Shown piece by piece: positions 46,450-60,667 of a stretch of DNA of 64,000 nt (positions are counted from its first letter, which is position 1; the number at the start of each line of letters is the position of its first letter). A program made the position numbers and the translations under genes. The notes under the pieces are model-generated. The model worked only from the letters and a program-made list of their open reading frames with translations. It was not told where the DNA came from and searched no databases. The stretch comes from SZAS-79 sp964599095 (lineage in GTDB: Bacteria; Pseudomonadota; Gammaproteobacteria; Burkholderiales; SG8-39), in assembly GCA_964599095.1 (NCBI GenBank), contig CAZREB010000007.1, forward strand, positions 62,001 through 126,000, in the 5' to 3' direction.

Positions 46450-49400
46450 ATGAAGCTCGAAGACCTCCTGCCAAATACCGCGGTCCGTGGCATCCTTCCC
46501 GACGCGCTTGCAACGGTCGTAAGCGTTCAGTGGTTCGGCTCAGATGTTCTAGAGCTCACCTACAAGTCCCCGACCGGCAAGGTCGCCAACGAACTGCTCT
46601 ATCGGCACGACGAGCCCCGGCTCGAAATTGTGGAAAAGGGGCGGCCTTGGAGTTTCGATGGTGATGGAGGTCTCTTCCGGCTCGTTTCCGAGGCGCAGCG
46701 TATCCGGCTTGCTCACCTGTTCGACCCGGTATTGGCGGTCCATACGTCGGTTGTCGATCCACTGCCGCACCAGATAACGGCGGTCTACGAATCCATGCTG
46801 CCCCGGCAGCCCCTGCGGTTCCTACTGGCCGATGATCCTGGCGCCGGCAAGACGATCATGGCCGGGCTCCTGATCAAGGAACTGATTGCGCGCGGGGATC
46901 TCCACCGATGCCTCATCGTTTGCCCTGGCAGCCTCGCCGAGCAGTGGCAGGACGAGCTGTATCACCGCTTTCATTTGCCGTTCGAGATTCTCACGAATGA
47001 CAAGCTCGAGGCCGCGCGCACCGGCAACTGGTTCATGGAAACGAACCTCGTCATCGCGCGCCTCGACAAGCTGTCCCGGAACGAAGACGTCCAGCAAAAG
47101 CTTCTCGCGCCCGATTGCCGATGGGACTTGGTCGTCTGCGACGAAGCACACAAGATGTCGGCGACCAATTTCGGTGGCGAGACCAAGTACACCAAGCGAT
47201 ACAAGCTAGGACAGCTTCTCTCGACAGTCACGCGGCACTTCCTGCTGATGACGGCGACGCCCCACAACGGCAAGGAGGAGGATTTTCAGCTCTTCATGGC
47301 GCTACTCGACGGCGACCGCTTCGAAGGTCGCTACCGGGACGGCGTGCATGCCGTGGACGTTTCCGACTTGATGCGCCGTATGGTGAAGGAAAACCTGCTC
47401 AAGTTCGACGGCACCCCGCTGTTTCCAGAGCGCATTGCCTACACTGTTCCCTACAGGCTGTCGGATGCGGAAACGCATCTCTACAAGGTCGTTACCGAAT
47501 ATGTGCGCGAAGAGTTCAATCGCGCGGAGAAACTGGACAACAACAAGCGAGCCGGCACGGTCGGATTCGCACTGACAATCCTGCAGCGCCGTCTGGCTTC
47601 TTCGCCTGAGGCAATCTATCAGTCGCTTCGGCGTCGCCGAGAGCGACTCGAGAGTCGACTGCGGGAGTTGGAGTTACTTCAGCGCGGCGGCCAAACCGGC
47701 TCTGTCATTTCGTCCTCCGGCCGGACACTGGATCCTGAGGACGTCGAGGACCTCGATGAAGCCCCGGACGCCGAAGTTGAAGCAGTTGAGGAGGAGATCC
47801 TAGACCAAGCGACTGCCGCCCGTTCGATCGCCGAATTGCGGATCGAGATCGACACACTGAAACGACTGGAAGCCGAAGCACAGGCTGTTCGCCGCAGTGG
47901 CACCGATACCAAGTGGCGCGAACTAGCGAGCCTGTTGGGTGAAATCTTCACCCCGGCTGGATTGGCGAGAGCGCCAGATCCGAGTCGCCACGTTTCGGAG
48001 CCGGAAGGCCCTTACAGCATAGATAAGATTCCGCCTCCTAAAGCTTCGCCTCGCCAGAAGCTCGTCATCTTTACGGAGCATCGCGATACGCTCAACTACC
48101 TAGATCAACGCATAACAACGCTGCTTGGCCGTAGGGAAGCCGTGGTCATCATTCACGGAGGCATAGGCCGCGAGGAACGACTGAAGGTGCAAGAGTCCTT
48201 CAAACACGACCCAGAGGTGCAGGTCTTGCTGGCGACGGATGCCGCCGGTGAGGGTATCAATCTGCAGCGTGCCCACCTCATGGTCAACTACGACCTGCCC
48301 TGGAATCCCAATCGAATCGAGCAACGTTTCGGCCGCATTCACCGCATCGGCCAAACCGAGGTTTGCCATCTCTGGAATCTCGTCGCCGAAGAAACGCGTG
48401 AGGGCGACGTATATCGCAGACTGCTAGAAAAGCTCGAGCAGGCGCGCCAGGCGCTTGGCGGTCAGGTCTTCGACGTCTTGGGGAGAATTCAGTTCGAAGG
48501 AAAATCGCTGCGCGAGCTGTTGATTGAAGCAGTTCGCTACGGAGAGCGGCCGGAGGTCAAGGCATTCCTAACCACGGTCTTTGATACCGCGCTTGATCGT
48601 GATCACTTGCAGGCGCTCCTCGAAGAGCGGGCATTAGCACACGACTCGATGGATGCGAGCCGCGTGCAGCGCATTCGCGAAGACATGGAACGTGCCGATG
48701 CGCGACGGTTGCAGCCTCACTTCATCGAGTCCTTCTTTCATGAGGCTTTCAAGATCCTCGGAGGACGGGCGAAACAACGAGAGGCTCGACGCTACGAGAT
48801 TACTCACGTACCGGCGCCGGTGCGCAATCGCGACCGCCTGATCGGCATAGGCGAGCCGGTACTGATGCGCTACGAGCGGATCGCGTTCGAGAAATCGCTG
48901 GTTGCACCGCAAGGGCAGCCGCTGGCGGCATTCGTTTGTCCTGGGCACCCGCTTCTGGATTCGGTCATAGATCTCACGCTGGAGCGCAATCGAGATCTGC
49001 TGAGGCGGGGCACTGTCTTGGTGGACGAGCACGATACTGGATTGACTCCGCGCGTACTGTTCTACCTTGAGCACGCAATCCAAGACGCCGGGGTCACGCG
49101 CACTGGGGAACGGCGTGTAGTCTCTAAGCGAATGCTCTACGTCGAGGTTGACGCGACCGGCGCTACTCGGAACGTTCACTACGCTCCGTATCTAGACTAT
49201 CGGCCTTTGGCGCCAGACGAACCGGCGGCCGAGGCCTTTCTCGCACGGCCAGAATGCGCTTGGATCGATCGCGCACTCGAGCAGAAGGCTCAGAGGTACG
49301 CAATCGCGAATGTGGTGCCCGGACACCTTTCGGAGGTGCGTGACCGAAAGGTGGAGCTCATAGGTAAGACCGAGAAGGCGGTAAAGGAGAGACTGACCAA

Positions 49401-50046
49401 AGAGATCGCCTATTGGGATCACCGGGCCGAAGAGCTCAAGCTCCAGGAGCGGGCAGGCCAGCCAAACGCCAGGCTGAATTCGGATGAGGCCCGTAAGCGC
49501 GCCGATCTGCTGCAAGGCAGGCTGCAGAAACGGTTAGAGGAACTGAAACTCGAGGCGCAGATCTCGCCGCTGCCTCCAGTGGTACTCGGAGGGTTGCTCG
49601 TCGTCCCCGTTGGACTGGTCAGAGCAATGACCGGCCAGGCTGCCGGGGCGCCTACTCCCCCAGCGGATACGCAGGCCAGCGCTGCCCGTGCCCGCGCCAT
49701 AATCATGGAGGTGGAGCGGAGTTTGGGCTTTGATCCAACGGACCGCGAGTTCGAGAAGCTGGGCTACGACATCGAAAGCCGCGTTCCAGGTACCGGGAAA
49801 TTGCGTTTCGTTGAGGTGAAAGGCCGCGTTTCCGGGGCGCCAGCAATTACCGTTACTCGAAATGAGATTCTCTATTCGCTGAACAAGCCCGAAGATTTCA
49901 TTCTCGCGATCGTCGAATTCTTCGAGGACAGCACCCATCGAGTGCACTATCTACGTACGCCATTCCGCCGCGAACCCGATTTTGGGGTCACGAGCGTGAA
50001 CTATGATTTTGGCGAGTTGCTGGCCCGTGCCGGGGAGCCAGGGTGA
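46450..50046 (+). CDS. SNF2-like helicase with C-terminal DUF3883 (DrmD-like)
   Basis: A 1198-residue protein. Helicase motifs: Walker A LADDPGAGKTIMAG (about residue 126), VCDEAHKMS (about 231), TATPHNG (about 272), and motifs V/VI with LATDAAGEGINLQ and RFGRIHRIGQ (about 595-635). A long charged region follows, then DUF3883 (about 1087-1190) with LGYDIESRV...FVEVKG, a nuclease-like core. The family resembles the DISARM helicase DrmD. It is the first gene of a defence-type operon, and the next start overlaps its stop. Its base composition is lower in GC than the island before 41 kb. Confidence 0.88.
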   Translation: MKLEDLLPNTAVRGILPDALATVVSVQWFGSDVLELTYKSPTGKVANELLYRHDEPRLEIVEKGRPWSFDGDGGLFRLVSEAQRIRLAHLFDPVLAVHTSVVDPLPHQITAVYESMLPRQPLRFLLADDPGAGKTIMAGLLIKELIARGDLHRCLIVCPGSLAEQWQDELYHRFHLPFEILTNDKLEAARTGNWFMETNLVIARLDKLSRNEDVQQKLLAPDCRWDLVVCDEAHKMSATNFGGETKYTKRYKLGQLLSTVTRHFLLMTATPHNGKEEDFQLFMALLDGDRFEGRYRDGVHAVDVSDLMRRMVKENLLKFDGTPLFPERIAYTVPYRLSDAETHLYKVVTEYVREEFNRAEKLDNNKRAGTVGFALTILQRRLASSPEAIYQSLRRRRERLESRLRELELLQRGGQTGSVISSSGRTLDPEDVEDLDEAPDAEVEAVEEEILDQATAARSIAELRIEIDTLKRLEAEAQAVRRSGTDTKWRELASLLGEIFTPAGLARAPDPSRHVSEPEGPYSIDKIPPPKASPRQKLVIFTEHRDTLNYLDQRITTLLGRREAVVIIHGGIGREERLKVQESFKHDPEVQVLLATDAAGEGINLQRAHLMVNYDLPWNPNRIEQRFGRIHRIGQTEVCHLWNLVAEETREGDVYRRLLEKLEQARQALGGQVFDVLGRIQFEGKSLRELLIEAVRYGERPEVKAFLTTVFDTALDRDHLQALLEERALAHDSMDASRVQRIREDMERADARRLQPHFIESFFHEAFKILGGRAKQREARRYEITHVPAPVRNRDRLIGIGEPVLMRYERIAFEKSLVAPQGQPLAAFVCPGHPLLDSVIDLTLERNRDLLRRGTVLVDEHDTGLTPRVLFYLEHAIQDAGVTRTGERRVVSKRMLYVEVDATGATRNVHYAPYLDYRPLAPDEPAAEAFLARPECAWIDRALEQKAQRYAIANVVPGHLSEVRDRKVELIGKTEKAVKERLTKEIAYWDHRAEELKLQERAGQPNARLNSDEARKRADLLQGRLQKRLEELKLEAQISPLPPVVLGGLLVVPVGLVRAMTGQAAGAPTPPADTQASAARARAIIMEVERSLGFDPTDREFEKLGYDIESRVPGTGKLRFVEVKGRVSGAPAITVTRNEILYSLNKPEDFILAIVEFFEDSTHRVHYLRTPFRREPDFGVTSVNYDFGELLARAGEPG

Positions 50047-53000
50047 TTCGCCGGCCGACGTATTTCGATCAGATTCGCCAGAGGGCCGTTAAGCGGTGGG
50101 ATCAGCTGGAACAGGATCCTGAACTTGCGGGTCCCTGGCATCAGCTCTTCAAGCAAGTGCAAAGCCCGCGGCATGTGCTCTCGGAGCTTCTTCAAAATGC
50201 CGATGATGCCGGGGCGACGGAAGCCTCGGTTCGCGTCGAAGACCAAGTCTTCATATTCGAGCATAACGGCGAGGACTTTTCGGAAGAGCATTTCTCATCG
50301 CTATGCCGCTTTGGATACTCCAACAAGCGCGCTCTGCACACGATCGGATTTCGCGGCATCGGGTTCAAGAGCACCTTCAGTCTAGGCGACCAAGTTGAGT
50401 TATCCACCCCGTCGCTTTCGGTGTTCTTCCGTCGGCATCGCTTTACGGAGCCACATTGGCTAACGCCGGTAGCAGCAACGGAGGAAAAGACGCGCATTCG
50501 TGTCGCAATAGAAGATCCCCACCGGCAAAAGGAGGTTGAGAAGAACCTCGAAGAGTGGGTTAAGAGCCCCGTCTCCCTGCTCTTTTTCAAGAACATTCGA
50601 CGGGTGCAAATCGGCGAGCGGAACGTGCATTGGGGAAGTCTCGGCCCCGGCCCGGTTCCTGAGAGCGAGTGGATGGCGCTATACGAGAAGGAAGATGAGT
50701 CCTACTTGCTGCTTCGATCCGAGGCTGAAGCATTCCCGGAAGATGCTCTGGCGGAAATTCGTCAAGAGAGGATGCTCGGTGCGGACGAAGACAGAGAGTT
50801 CCCTCCCTGCAAAGTTGAAATCGTTCTCGGCGCCAAGGGAAGGCTTTACGTAGTCCTTCCCACGGGTGTGGAGACGGAGCTTCCTTTTGCATGCAATGCG
50901 CCGTTTATCCAGGATCCCGTACGAGTCAATATCAAGAGCCCCGCGACGTCCCCCACAAATCGATGGCTTCTTGAGCGCACCGGACGTTTGGCCGCGTCCG
51001 CTATGTTGCATTGGCTCGATAGGGCAGATGCGTCGCTGATTGACCGAGCGTCCGCATATGATCTGCTGCCGGATGTCGAGCGGGAGAACACATCCCTAAG
51101 AGGGGTATGCGGAACGACTGTCGAATTGGCCTTTGCGAACTCGATCGAAGGCAAGAGCTACGTGCTCACCGAAGAAGGCAATGTGGTTGGAGAGGATCAA
51201 AGCATTGTAATTCCGACACCGCTACTCGACATATGGCCGTCGAAGGTGGCAGCCGCTTTGCTGGACGAGAAGGGCCGTCCGCCCGTGTGTCAGCACGTCG
51301 GCGAATCCGGGCGCAATAAGCTTCTCAATTGGAATGCCGTAGAGGAGATCGACAAGAATCAGTTCTTTGCCTTACTCAAAGCGAAGCATTTGCCTCGGCC
51401 AAAGAAGTGGAGCCAGCTCTTGATCCTGTGGGCGTACATTGCTCCCGAGGTCACTGGCTATCTTCGCTACATGTACGAGGGTATCCGAATCGTCCCCGTG
51501 CAAGGAAAGGATGTCCTCTATTCTGCAAGCGAGGTCGCTCGACTCGGCGAGAAAAGGCTCTTGCAGTCCGAAGACGACTGGCAGTTCTTGTCGAAATACC
51601 TTCTTGTTCTGAACCAGAACTGGACCCGCTTCCTTACCGAGCAGCGTCGCGATTTGGGGCCGGAAGCGCTACCCAGAGACAGAGAGGCTGTGGAGGCTGC
51701 ATATACCGTTCTCAAGGCAATCGGGCTTGAAGGTACCAGCGATGTTGGAAAGGTCATTGATCGGGTAGCGGCGCAATTCTTTGCCGAAAAGAACGTTGGG
51801 CTCGCCAGTTGTGTGCAGCTCGCCCAAATTGCAGCCAAGCTTGGGGCCGAGATTAGTTCGGCGTTCCAGTATGTTTGTCGGGATGGCTATCGCAGGCCGA
51901 TCGAGAGCGGCATTCTGATTGACGTTGATGGGGCAATTGAGGACCTTCTCCCCGAAGCTCAACGTGGACCACTGTTGCTGCATTCGGACTATCTGACGGT
52001 TCCAAAATCCTGTTCGCGAGAGGAATGGGATCGATGGGTGCGTTCCGGTTTCTCTGGATTGCTGACCTTCATTCCCTTCGTGGAGATGCGCACGCGAGAA
52101 TACGGTCGAAAGAATATCGAGGCTGTTGCGCTGGCCAGAGGCGCGTCCAACGTATTCGGGTATTCATATGTAACCAATCAATTCGTAGTCGAGGACTGGG
52201 ATTTCGACGAACCCTATTGGAAGCATTGGAAAGCGCTGGCGGCCAGTGACGAGGATTTGTGGTCAAGAATTGCAGAGGGCATTCTTGCGCAACGCGACAC
52301 TTACTGGAACAAGGCCAAGGCGGCTCGAATTGTTCAAGTTGCCACCACCGGGAGCACTCGGTCCATAACGAATTCGCCCTTGCTGGCGTCCTGGATTCTT
52401 CGCTTGCGCGAACAGCGTTGCCTTCCCGATACCCGGGAAATCGCTCGCAAGCCCGATGAATTGTTACGACGTACCCAAGAAACCGAGCCGTTGATGGATG
52501 TCGAGCTGTTTGTTCACGGCCGATTGGATCGCGAGGCGACTCGCCCTCTGCTCGACCTCTTGGGTGTGCGAAGCACCCCTACAGGGCCGGATCGCCTCCT
52601 CGAGTGCTTACGGGCACTGGCGAAAGCTGGTAAACCGCCGGCCCATGAAGTGGAAAAGTGGTATCGCCGTCTTGACCAGATGCTGGACACCTGCTCGACC
52701 GGTGATTCCCAGAAAATAAAGGACGCGTTCCGCACAGAAAAGCTCATCCTGACGGCGGATGGTTCTTGGGCTGTCGTAGCGGCAGTTTTCCTGTCCTCGG
52801 ATGAGGACGATGTACCTGGCGCCGCGGTAATCAGGGCGTCAGTCAGCGACCTGACTCTTTGGAGGAAATTGGGGATTGCGGAACGGCCAACCGCGGACCT
52901 CGCCATCGAATGGCTCAAGGCTCTGCCGTCGGGTGTGGCGTTGTCAACCGAAGATGCTCGCCGGGTGCGCTCACTGCTTGTCCGTCACCCATTACGGATC

Positions 53001-54239
53001 TGGGAGGAATGCGGGCACTGGATGAACTTGGCCGGCGAATGGGCCTCGATCGAGGATTTCGTCTACGCGCTGACAATGCAGACGCTCATCCCATGGAGCC
53101 ACCTGCACACTTGGGTGAAGCAGGAAACCGCTGACTTCCAACGCCTGTCGGGCGAGATTACCAATAGCCCTCCGTTCTCGGCGTTGCCCCCGCTATCGAC
53201 CCGGGTGGAAGAACGCTTCCAACAGCGCCCCGTCTCGGCAGTGCCCGAGCAGAAGGAGTGGTTGCAGACATTTGGTTGCGAACTCTATCGGGCGGAGCTC
53301 GAAACAAAGGAGCAAACCGAGAGGATGCGATTGCTTGCGGCCTCGCTTGCGAATACGAGCTGGATCGAAGCGCCGGGGTTGGAAATCCTGCCTTACATAG
53401 ACGGCACCCCAGCAGGCACCCCTCGAAGAACAGAGGTAATCTGGCTCGATAGCAATATCTATGTCGAAAAACTGCCCACGGCTAAACTGGCCCGCCTCGT
53501 TCCTGGAGAAATCGGCAGAGCCTTTGGTCGTGAGGACGTCAAGGCCGCCTTGGATTACAGCTACGAGCGATCAGCAAAGGAGGTGCGGGAGTATCTTGCC
53601 GAGAACTTCAAGCTGACCTCCACAGTGCTTGGTACGCCGAGTACGGTAGACCTAGAAAGCAGGCCTGACGAACCCGACAATCAGGAAACAGTCGGTGATG
53701 TGCCTGAAGCAGGTGACGAATCGAAACTGTGGCCGGACCAAGCCAGAACCCAAGTTGGTCCTGATGAGCCGGGCGTGAGACCCGAAGAAGAGCCGATCCC
53801 AGTCAATCATGATGTGATAGATGTCCGTCCGCGGATCCCTCCGAAGCCGTCGAAGCCAACCATCATCGAACGCTTTGCGAATGCGCAGGGGTTCAAGAAA
53901 GAGGGCGAGGAGCGGTTTTTCAATGAAAAAGATGGAAGTTGGATTGGAAAGGCAAACGGAATGCGGTTCCCTTGGCAGCGTTGCACCGCAACCGGTGACT
54001 TGGTCTGTTACTACTGGCCGAAGGACCATTGCTTGGAACTCGATCCTCTACAGATTGAGGCGGACGTATGGGGCCTCATAGAGCAGCAGCCCGAAATCTA
54101 CGCGCTCGTTTTGGCAAGCGCGAATGGCGACCCAGTTGAAATTTCAGGCTCCCGCCTGCGCGCAATGCGTGAAGATGGCGAGGTAGTCCTTTACCCGGCA
54201 AGTTATAGGCTCGTATATGACCAAGAACGTCACGCCTAA
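50043..54239 (+). CDS. Sacsin-like GHKL ATPase-domain protein
   Basis: A 1398-residue protein with a GTG start overlapping the helicase stop. The N-terminal Bergerat-fold ATPase shows the N box ELLQNADDAG (about residue 47), EHNGEDFS (about 74) and the lid TIGFRGIGFKSTFS (about 100). The remaining 1200 residues have no domain I can name; the last 130 (from about 1265, IERFANAQGFKKEGEERF) look like a separate compact module after an acidic linker. Large sacsin-like ATPases recur in defence islands; the mechanism is unknown. Confidence 0.82.
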   Translation: MIRRPTYFDQIRQRAVKRWDQLEQDPELAGPWHQLFKQVQSPRHVLSELLQNADDAGATEASVRVEDQVFIFEHNGEDFSEEHFSSLCRFGYSNKRALHTIGFRGIGFKSTFSLGDQVELSTPSLSVFFRRHRFTEPHWLTPVAATEEKTRIRVAIEDPHRQKEVEKNLEEWVKSPVSLLFFKNIRRVQIGERNVHWGSLGPGPVPESEWMALYEKEDESYLLLRSEAEAFPEDALAEIRQERMLGADEDREFPPCKVEIVLGAKGRLYVVLPTGVETELPFACNAPFIQDPVRVNIKSPATSPTNRWLLERTGRLAASAMLHWLDRADASLIDRASAYDLLPDVERENTSLRGVCGTTVELAFANSIEGKSYVLTEEGNVVGEDQSIVIPTPLLDIWPSKVAAALLDEKGRPPVCQHVGESGRNKLLNWNAVEEIDKNQFFALLKAKHLPRPKKWSQLLILWAYIAPEVTGYLRYMYEGIRIVPVQGKDVLYSASEVARLGEKRLLQSEDDWQFLSKYLLVLNQNWTRFLTEQRRDLGPEALPRDREAVEAAYTVLKAIGLEGTSDVGKVIDRVAAQFFAEKNVGLASCVQLAQIAAKLGAEISSAFQYVCRDGYRRPIESGILIDVDGAIEDLLPEAQRGPLLLHSDYLTVPKSCSREEWDRWVRSGFSGLLTFIPFVEMRTREYGRKNIEAVALARGASNVFGYSYVTNQFVVEDWDFDEPYWKHWKALAASDEDLWSRIAEGILAQRDTYWNKAKAARIVQVATTGSTRSITNSPLLASWILRLREQRCLPDTREIARKPDELLRRTQETEPLMDVELFVHGRLDREATRPLLDLLGVRSTPTGPDRLLECLRALAKAGKPPAHEVEKWYRRLDQMLDTCSTGDSQKIKDAFRTEKLILTADGSWAVVAAVFLSSDEDDVPGAAVIRASVSDLTLWRKLGIAERPTADLAIEWLKALPSGVALSTEDARRVRSLLVRHPLRIWEECGHWMNLAGEWASIEDFVYALTMQTLIPWSHLHTWVKQETADFQRLSGEITNSPPFSALPPLSTRVEERFQQRPVSAVPEQKEWLQTFGCELYRAELETKEQTERMRLLAASLANTSWIEAPGLEILPYIDGTPAGTPRRTEVIWLDSNIYVEKLPTAKLARLVPGEIGRAFGREDVKAALDYSYERSAKEVREYLAENFKLTSTVLGTPSTVDLESRPDEPDNQETVGDVPEAGDESKLWPDQARTQVGPDEPGVRPEEEPIPVNHDVIDVRPRIPPKPSKPTIIERFANAQGFKKEGEERFFNEKDGSWIGKANGMRFPWQRCTATGDLVCYYWPKDHCLELDPLQIEADVWGLIEQQPEIYALVLASANGDPVEISGSRLRAMREDGEVVLYPASYRLVYDQERHA

Positions 54240-57200
54240 GAAAAAGCTCATTGAGGTCGCGCTTCCGCTCGAAGCGATAAACAAGGCCAGTGCGCGCGAG
54301 AAGTCCATTCGGCATGGACATCCGAGCACGTTGCATCTTTGGTGGGCAAGGCGGCCACTAGCGGCTGCGCGCGCTGTGATTTTTTCGCAGATGGTGGATG
54401 ATCCCTCGGAATATGTAGATGAGCTTCGGGGAGACCCAAAGCTTCGGCGCAAGGCTGAGAGCGCCCTCAAAGCGCGAATGAAGCTATGGGAGGAAGCCAA
54501 GACGCTGGCGGCAAAGGCGAAGGGGACTTCTCTATCCGTCCCCGAGCCGGGGCCAAGCCCAATGCTCGACGACGTCCTGGCCGATCAGGAGCGTCAGCGA
54601 CTCTTTCGCGTCATTGAAGATCTAGTGATTTGGGAGAACAGCACGAATGAGGATGTTCTTCAGGCGGCGCGGAATGAGATCTGGCAGAGCTGGCGAAGGA
54701 CCTGTGCCGCGAACGCGGATCATCCGCGTGTACTAGAACTTTTTGACCGAAAGAAGCTGCCCGCGTTTCATGATCCCTTCGCGGGAGGAGGAGCGTTGCC
54801 GTTGGAGGCGCAAAGACTTGGATTGGATAGTTATGCGAGTGATCTCAATCCGGTGGCCGTGCTAATCAATAAGGCGATGATCGAAATCCCACCGAAGTTC
54901 GCAAATAGACCTCCGGTGAACCCTGACGCGCTGAAAAATCAAGATCTTGCCGGTCGCGAATGGAAGGGTTCACAGGGTCTCGCCGAGGATGTGCGCTATT
55001 ACGGTCAGTGGATGCGCAGTCAGGCAGAGAAGCGAATTGGCCACCTTTATCCCAAGATTGAGGTGACCTCCGAGATGGCAAGGGTACGGTCTGACTTGAA
55101 GCCATACGTTGGTCAGAAGCTCACTGTGATTGCGTGGCTCTGGGTACGCACGGTGAAAAGTCCAAATCCAGCTTTTGCAACAGTAGACATCCCACTCGCG
55201 TCAACCTTCATGCTATCGACGAAGGCGGGGAAAGAGGCATATGTCGAACCGGTCGTAGAGGACGGGGGCTACAGATTTGTAGTCAAGGTGGGTAAGCCGA
55301 AGGACGAGGCTGCCGCTAAAGCGGGGATGTCAGCAGGGAAGTGGAACGCCTTTCGGTGCATTCTATCGGGCGTCCCCGTTACCTATGACTACATTCGCGG
55401 CGAAGGCGTTGGAGGTCGCATGGGAAGTCGACTGATGGCGATCGTCGTCGAAGGAGTGCGGGGCCGCGTATATCTCTCGCCGACTTCGGCTATCGAGTCA
55501 GTGGCACATGAAGCGCGACCGCAGTGGGTGCCAGAGTTGGAGATTAACTATCATCCTCGAGACATAAAAACGCAGATCTATGGGCTAACTAAGTACGGCG
55601 ATCTATTCACATGCCGACAGCTCGTGGCGCTTAATACATTTTCAGGGCTTATCGCTGAGGTGCGTGCACGAGCCAAGTTGGAAGCTATCACTTCGGGGAT
55701 GCCTGATATAGATCTTAGTCTTGACGATGGTGGCCTTGGAGCGAGCGCATATGCAGATGCAGTCGCGGTGTACCTCGCCTTCGCCGTGGACAAAGGCACG
55801 AACTATTGGTCGTCTCTGTGTGCATGGAGTACCAGTACAGAGAAGATGATCTCGACATTTGGCCGGCAGGCGCTGCCGATGGTTTGGGATTACACGGAAG
55901 CCAATCCGTTCAGCGATTCATCAGGAAACTGGGATCTAGGCGTAGACCAAGCCGCAAAGATGTTGCAGAGCCTTGGACAATGGGGACTTGGTGTAGCTGA
56001 GCAGGTAAGCGCCCAGAGGCAAGAGATTGGAATTGGAAAGGTTGTATCTAGTGATCCGCCGTACTACGACAACATTGGCTACGCGGACCTATCTGATTTC
56101 TTTTATGTGTGGCTAAGAAGATCGTTAGGAAGTGTTTTTCCGAGTCTATGCGCGACCTTAGCCGTCCCGAAATCTGAAGAACTCGTAGCCACACCATATC
56201 GGCATGATGGCAAGGAAAAGGCGGAGGCCTTCTTTCTTGAGGGCATGACTCAAGCAATGCATCGCTTGGCCGAACAGGCGCATCCAGGATTCCCAGTAAC
56301 GATTTATTACGCTTTCAAGCAGTCGGAAAGTGATAGTAAAGATGGTACGGCGAGCACAGGCTGGGAGACTTTTGTAAGTGCGGTAATCAATGCGGGGTTC
56401 GGAATTAGTGGTACGTGGCCCATCAGGACTGAATATACGGGCAATCTGAAGAAGAATATGAGCGCCCTAGCGTCCAGCATCATTATCGTCTGCCGCAAGC
56501 GTGCACCCACGGCTAGTACTGCGACCCGTCGAGAGTTTGTTACTACGCTCAAGGCCGAGCTGCCTCAGGCGCTTGCTCACTTGCAAGCCGGAAATATCGC
56601 GCCAGTGGATCTAGCGCAGGCGGCCATCGGCCCAGGCATGGCGGTTTTTACCCGATATAGCAGTGTGCTTGACGCGGAAGGGAAGCCGCTATCAGTTCGA
56701 GACGCGTTAGCTCTCATCAATCAAACTCTAGATGAAGCACTGGCTGAGCAAGAGGGTGATTTCGACGCGGAAAGTCGTTGGGCGCTTACGTGGTTCGACC
56801 AACAAGGATTTTCAGAAGGTGACGCTGGTACTGCTAATTTACTTGCCAATGCAAAAGTAACGAGTGTTCAAGGATTGGCACATGCAGGAATTATTGTCGC
56901 GAAAGGTAGCAAGGTGCGCTTATTGAGACCTTCAGAACTTAGCCGCGACTGGGATCCTTCAACCGACTCGCGCCTAACGGCTTGGGAAGTAGTACATCAG
57001 TTGATTCACGCCCTTGAGATGGGTGGGGAAGGTGCTGCAGCGTTGTTTGTGAGCAAGCTTGGTGTGAAATCCGAAGTCGCGCGAGAACTTTGTTACCGCC
57101 TTTACACACTCTCCGAGCGAAGAAAACGCGCGCCTGAGGCGCTGGCTTATAACGCGTTGGTTCAGAGTTGGCCAGAAATTTCACGATTAGCCCGAGAGAG

Positions 57201-57249
57201 TCTCGTGTCCCAAGCTACTGGGACCAGTGATATGTTCGAGCAAGGGTAA
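54217..57249 (+). CDS. DUF1156 DNA methyltransferase
   Basis: A 1010-residue protein overlapping the previous gene by 23 bases. The N-terminal DUF1156 (KLIEVALPLEAINKASAREK, HLWWARRPLAAARAV) is followed by SAM motif I DPFAGGGALPLEA (about residue 186) and the catalytic DPPYYDN (about 612), as in adenine-N6 or cytosine-N4 methylases. It probably marks host DNA so that the rest of the system spares it. It is markedly more AT-rich than its neighbours, suggesting a separate origin. Confidence 0.88.
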   Translation: MTKNVTPKKKLIEVALPLEAINKASAREKSIRHGHPSTLHLWWARRPLAAARAVIFSQMVDDPSEYVDELRGDPKLRRKAESALKARMKLWEEAKTLAAKAKGTSLSVPEPGPSPMLDDVLADQERQRLFRVIEDLVIWENSTNEDVLQAARNEIWQSWRRTCAANADHPRVLELFDRKKLPAFHDPFAGGGALPLEAQRLGLDSYASDLNPVAVLINKAMIEIPPKFANRPPVNPDALKNQDLAGREWKGSQGLAEDVRYYGQWMRSQAEKRIGHLYPKIEVTSEMARVRSDLKPYVGQKLTVIAWLWVRTVKSPNPAFATVDIPLASTFMLSTKAGKEAYVEPVVEDGGYRFVVKVGKPKDEAAAKAGMSAGKWNAFRCILSGVPVTYDYIRGEGVGGRMGSRLMAIVVEGVRGRVYLSPTSAIESVAHEARPQWVPELEINYHPRDIKTQIYGLTKYGDLFTCRQLVALNTFSGLIAEVRARAKLEAITSGMPDIDLSLDDGGLGASAYADAVAVYLAFAVDKGTNYWSSLCAWSTSTEKMISTFGRQALPMVWDYTEANPFSDSSGNWDLGVDQAAKMLQSLGQWGLGVAEQVSAQRQEIGIGKVVSSDPPYYDNIGYADLSDFFYVWLRRSLGSVFPSLCATLAVPKSEELVATPYRHDGKEKAEAFFLEGMTQAMHRLAEQAHPGFPVTIYYAFKQSESDSKDGTASTGWETFVSAVINAGFGISGTWPIRTEYTGNLKKNMSALASSIIIVCRKRAPTASTATRREFVTTLKAELPQALAHLQAGNIAPVDLAQAAIGPGMAVFTRYSSVLDAEGKPLSVRDALALINQTLDEALAEQEGDFDAESRWALTWFDQQGFSEGDAGTANLLANAKVTSVQGLAHAGIIVAKGSKVRLLRPSELSRDWDPSTDSRLTAWEVVHQLIHALEMGGEGAAALFVSKLGVKSEVARELCYRLYTLSERRKRAPEALAYNALVQSWPEISRLARESLVSQATGTSDMFEQG

Positions 57250-57255
57250 GCCGAA

Positions 57256-60633
<3,378 letters not shown>

Positions 60634-60667
60634 TGAACTCCAATCCATCAATTCAAACGGAATTCGA

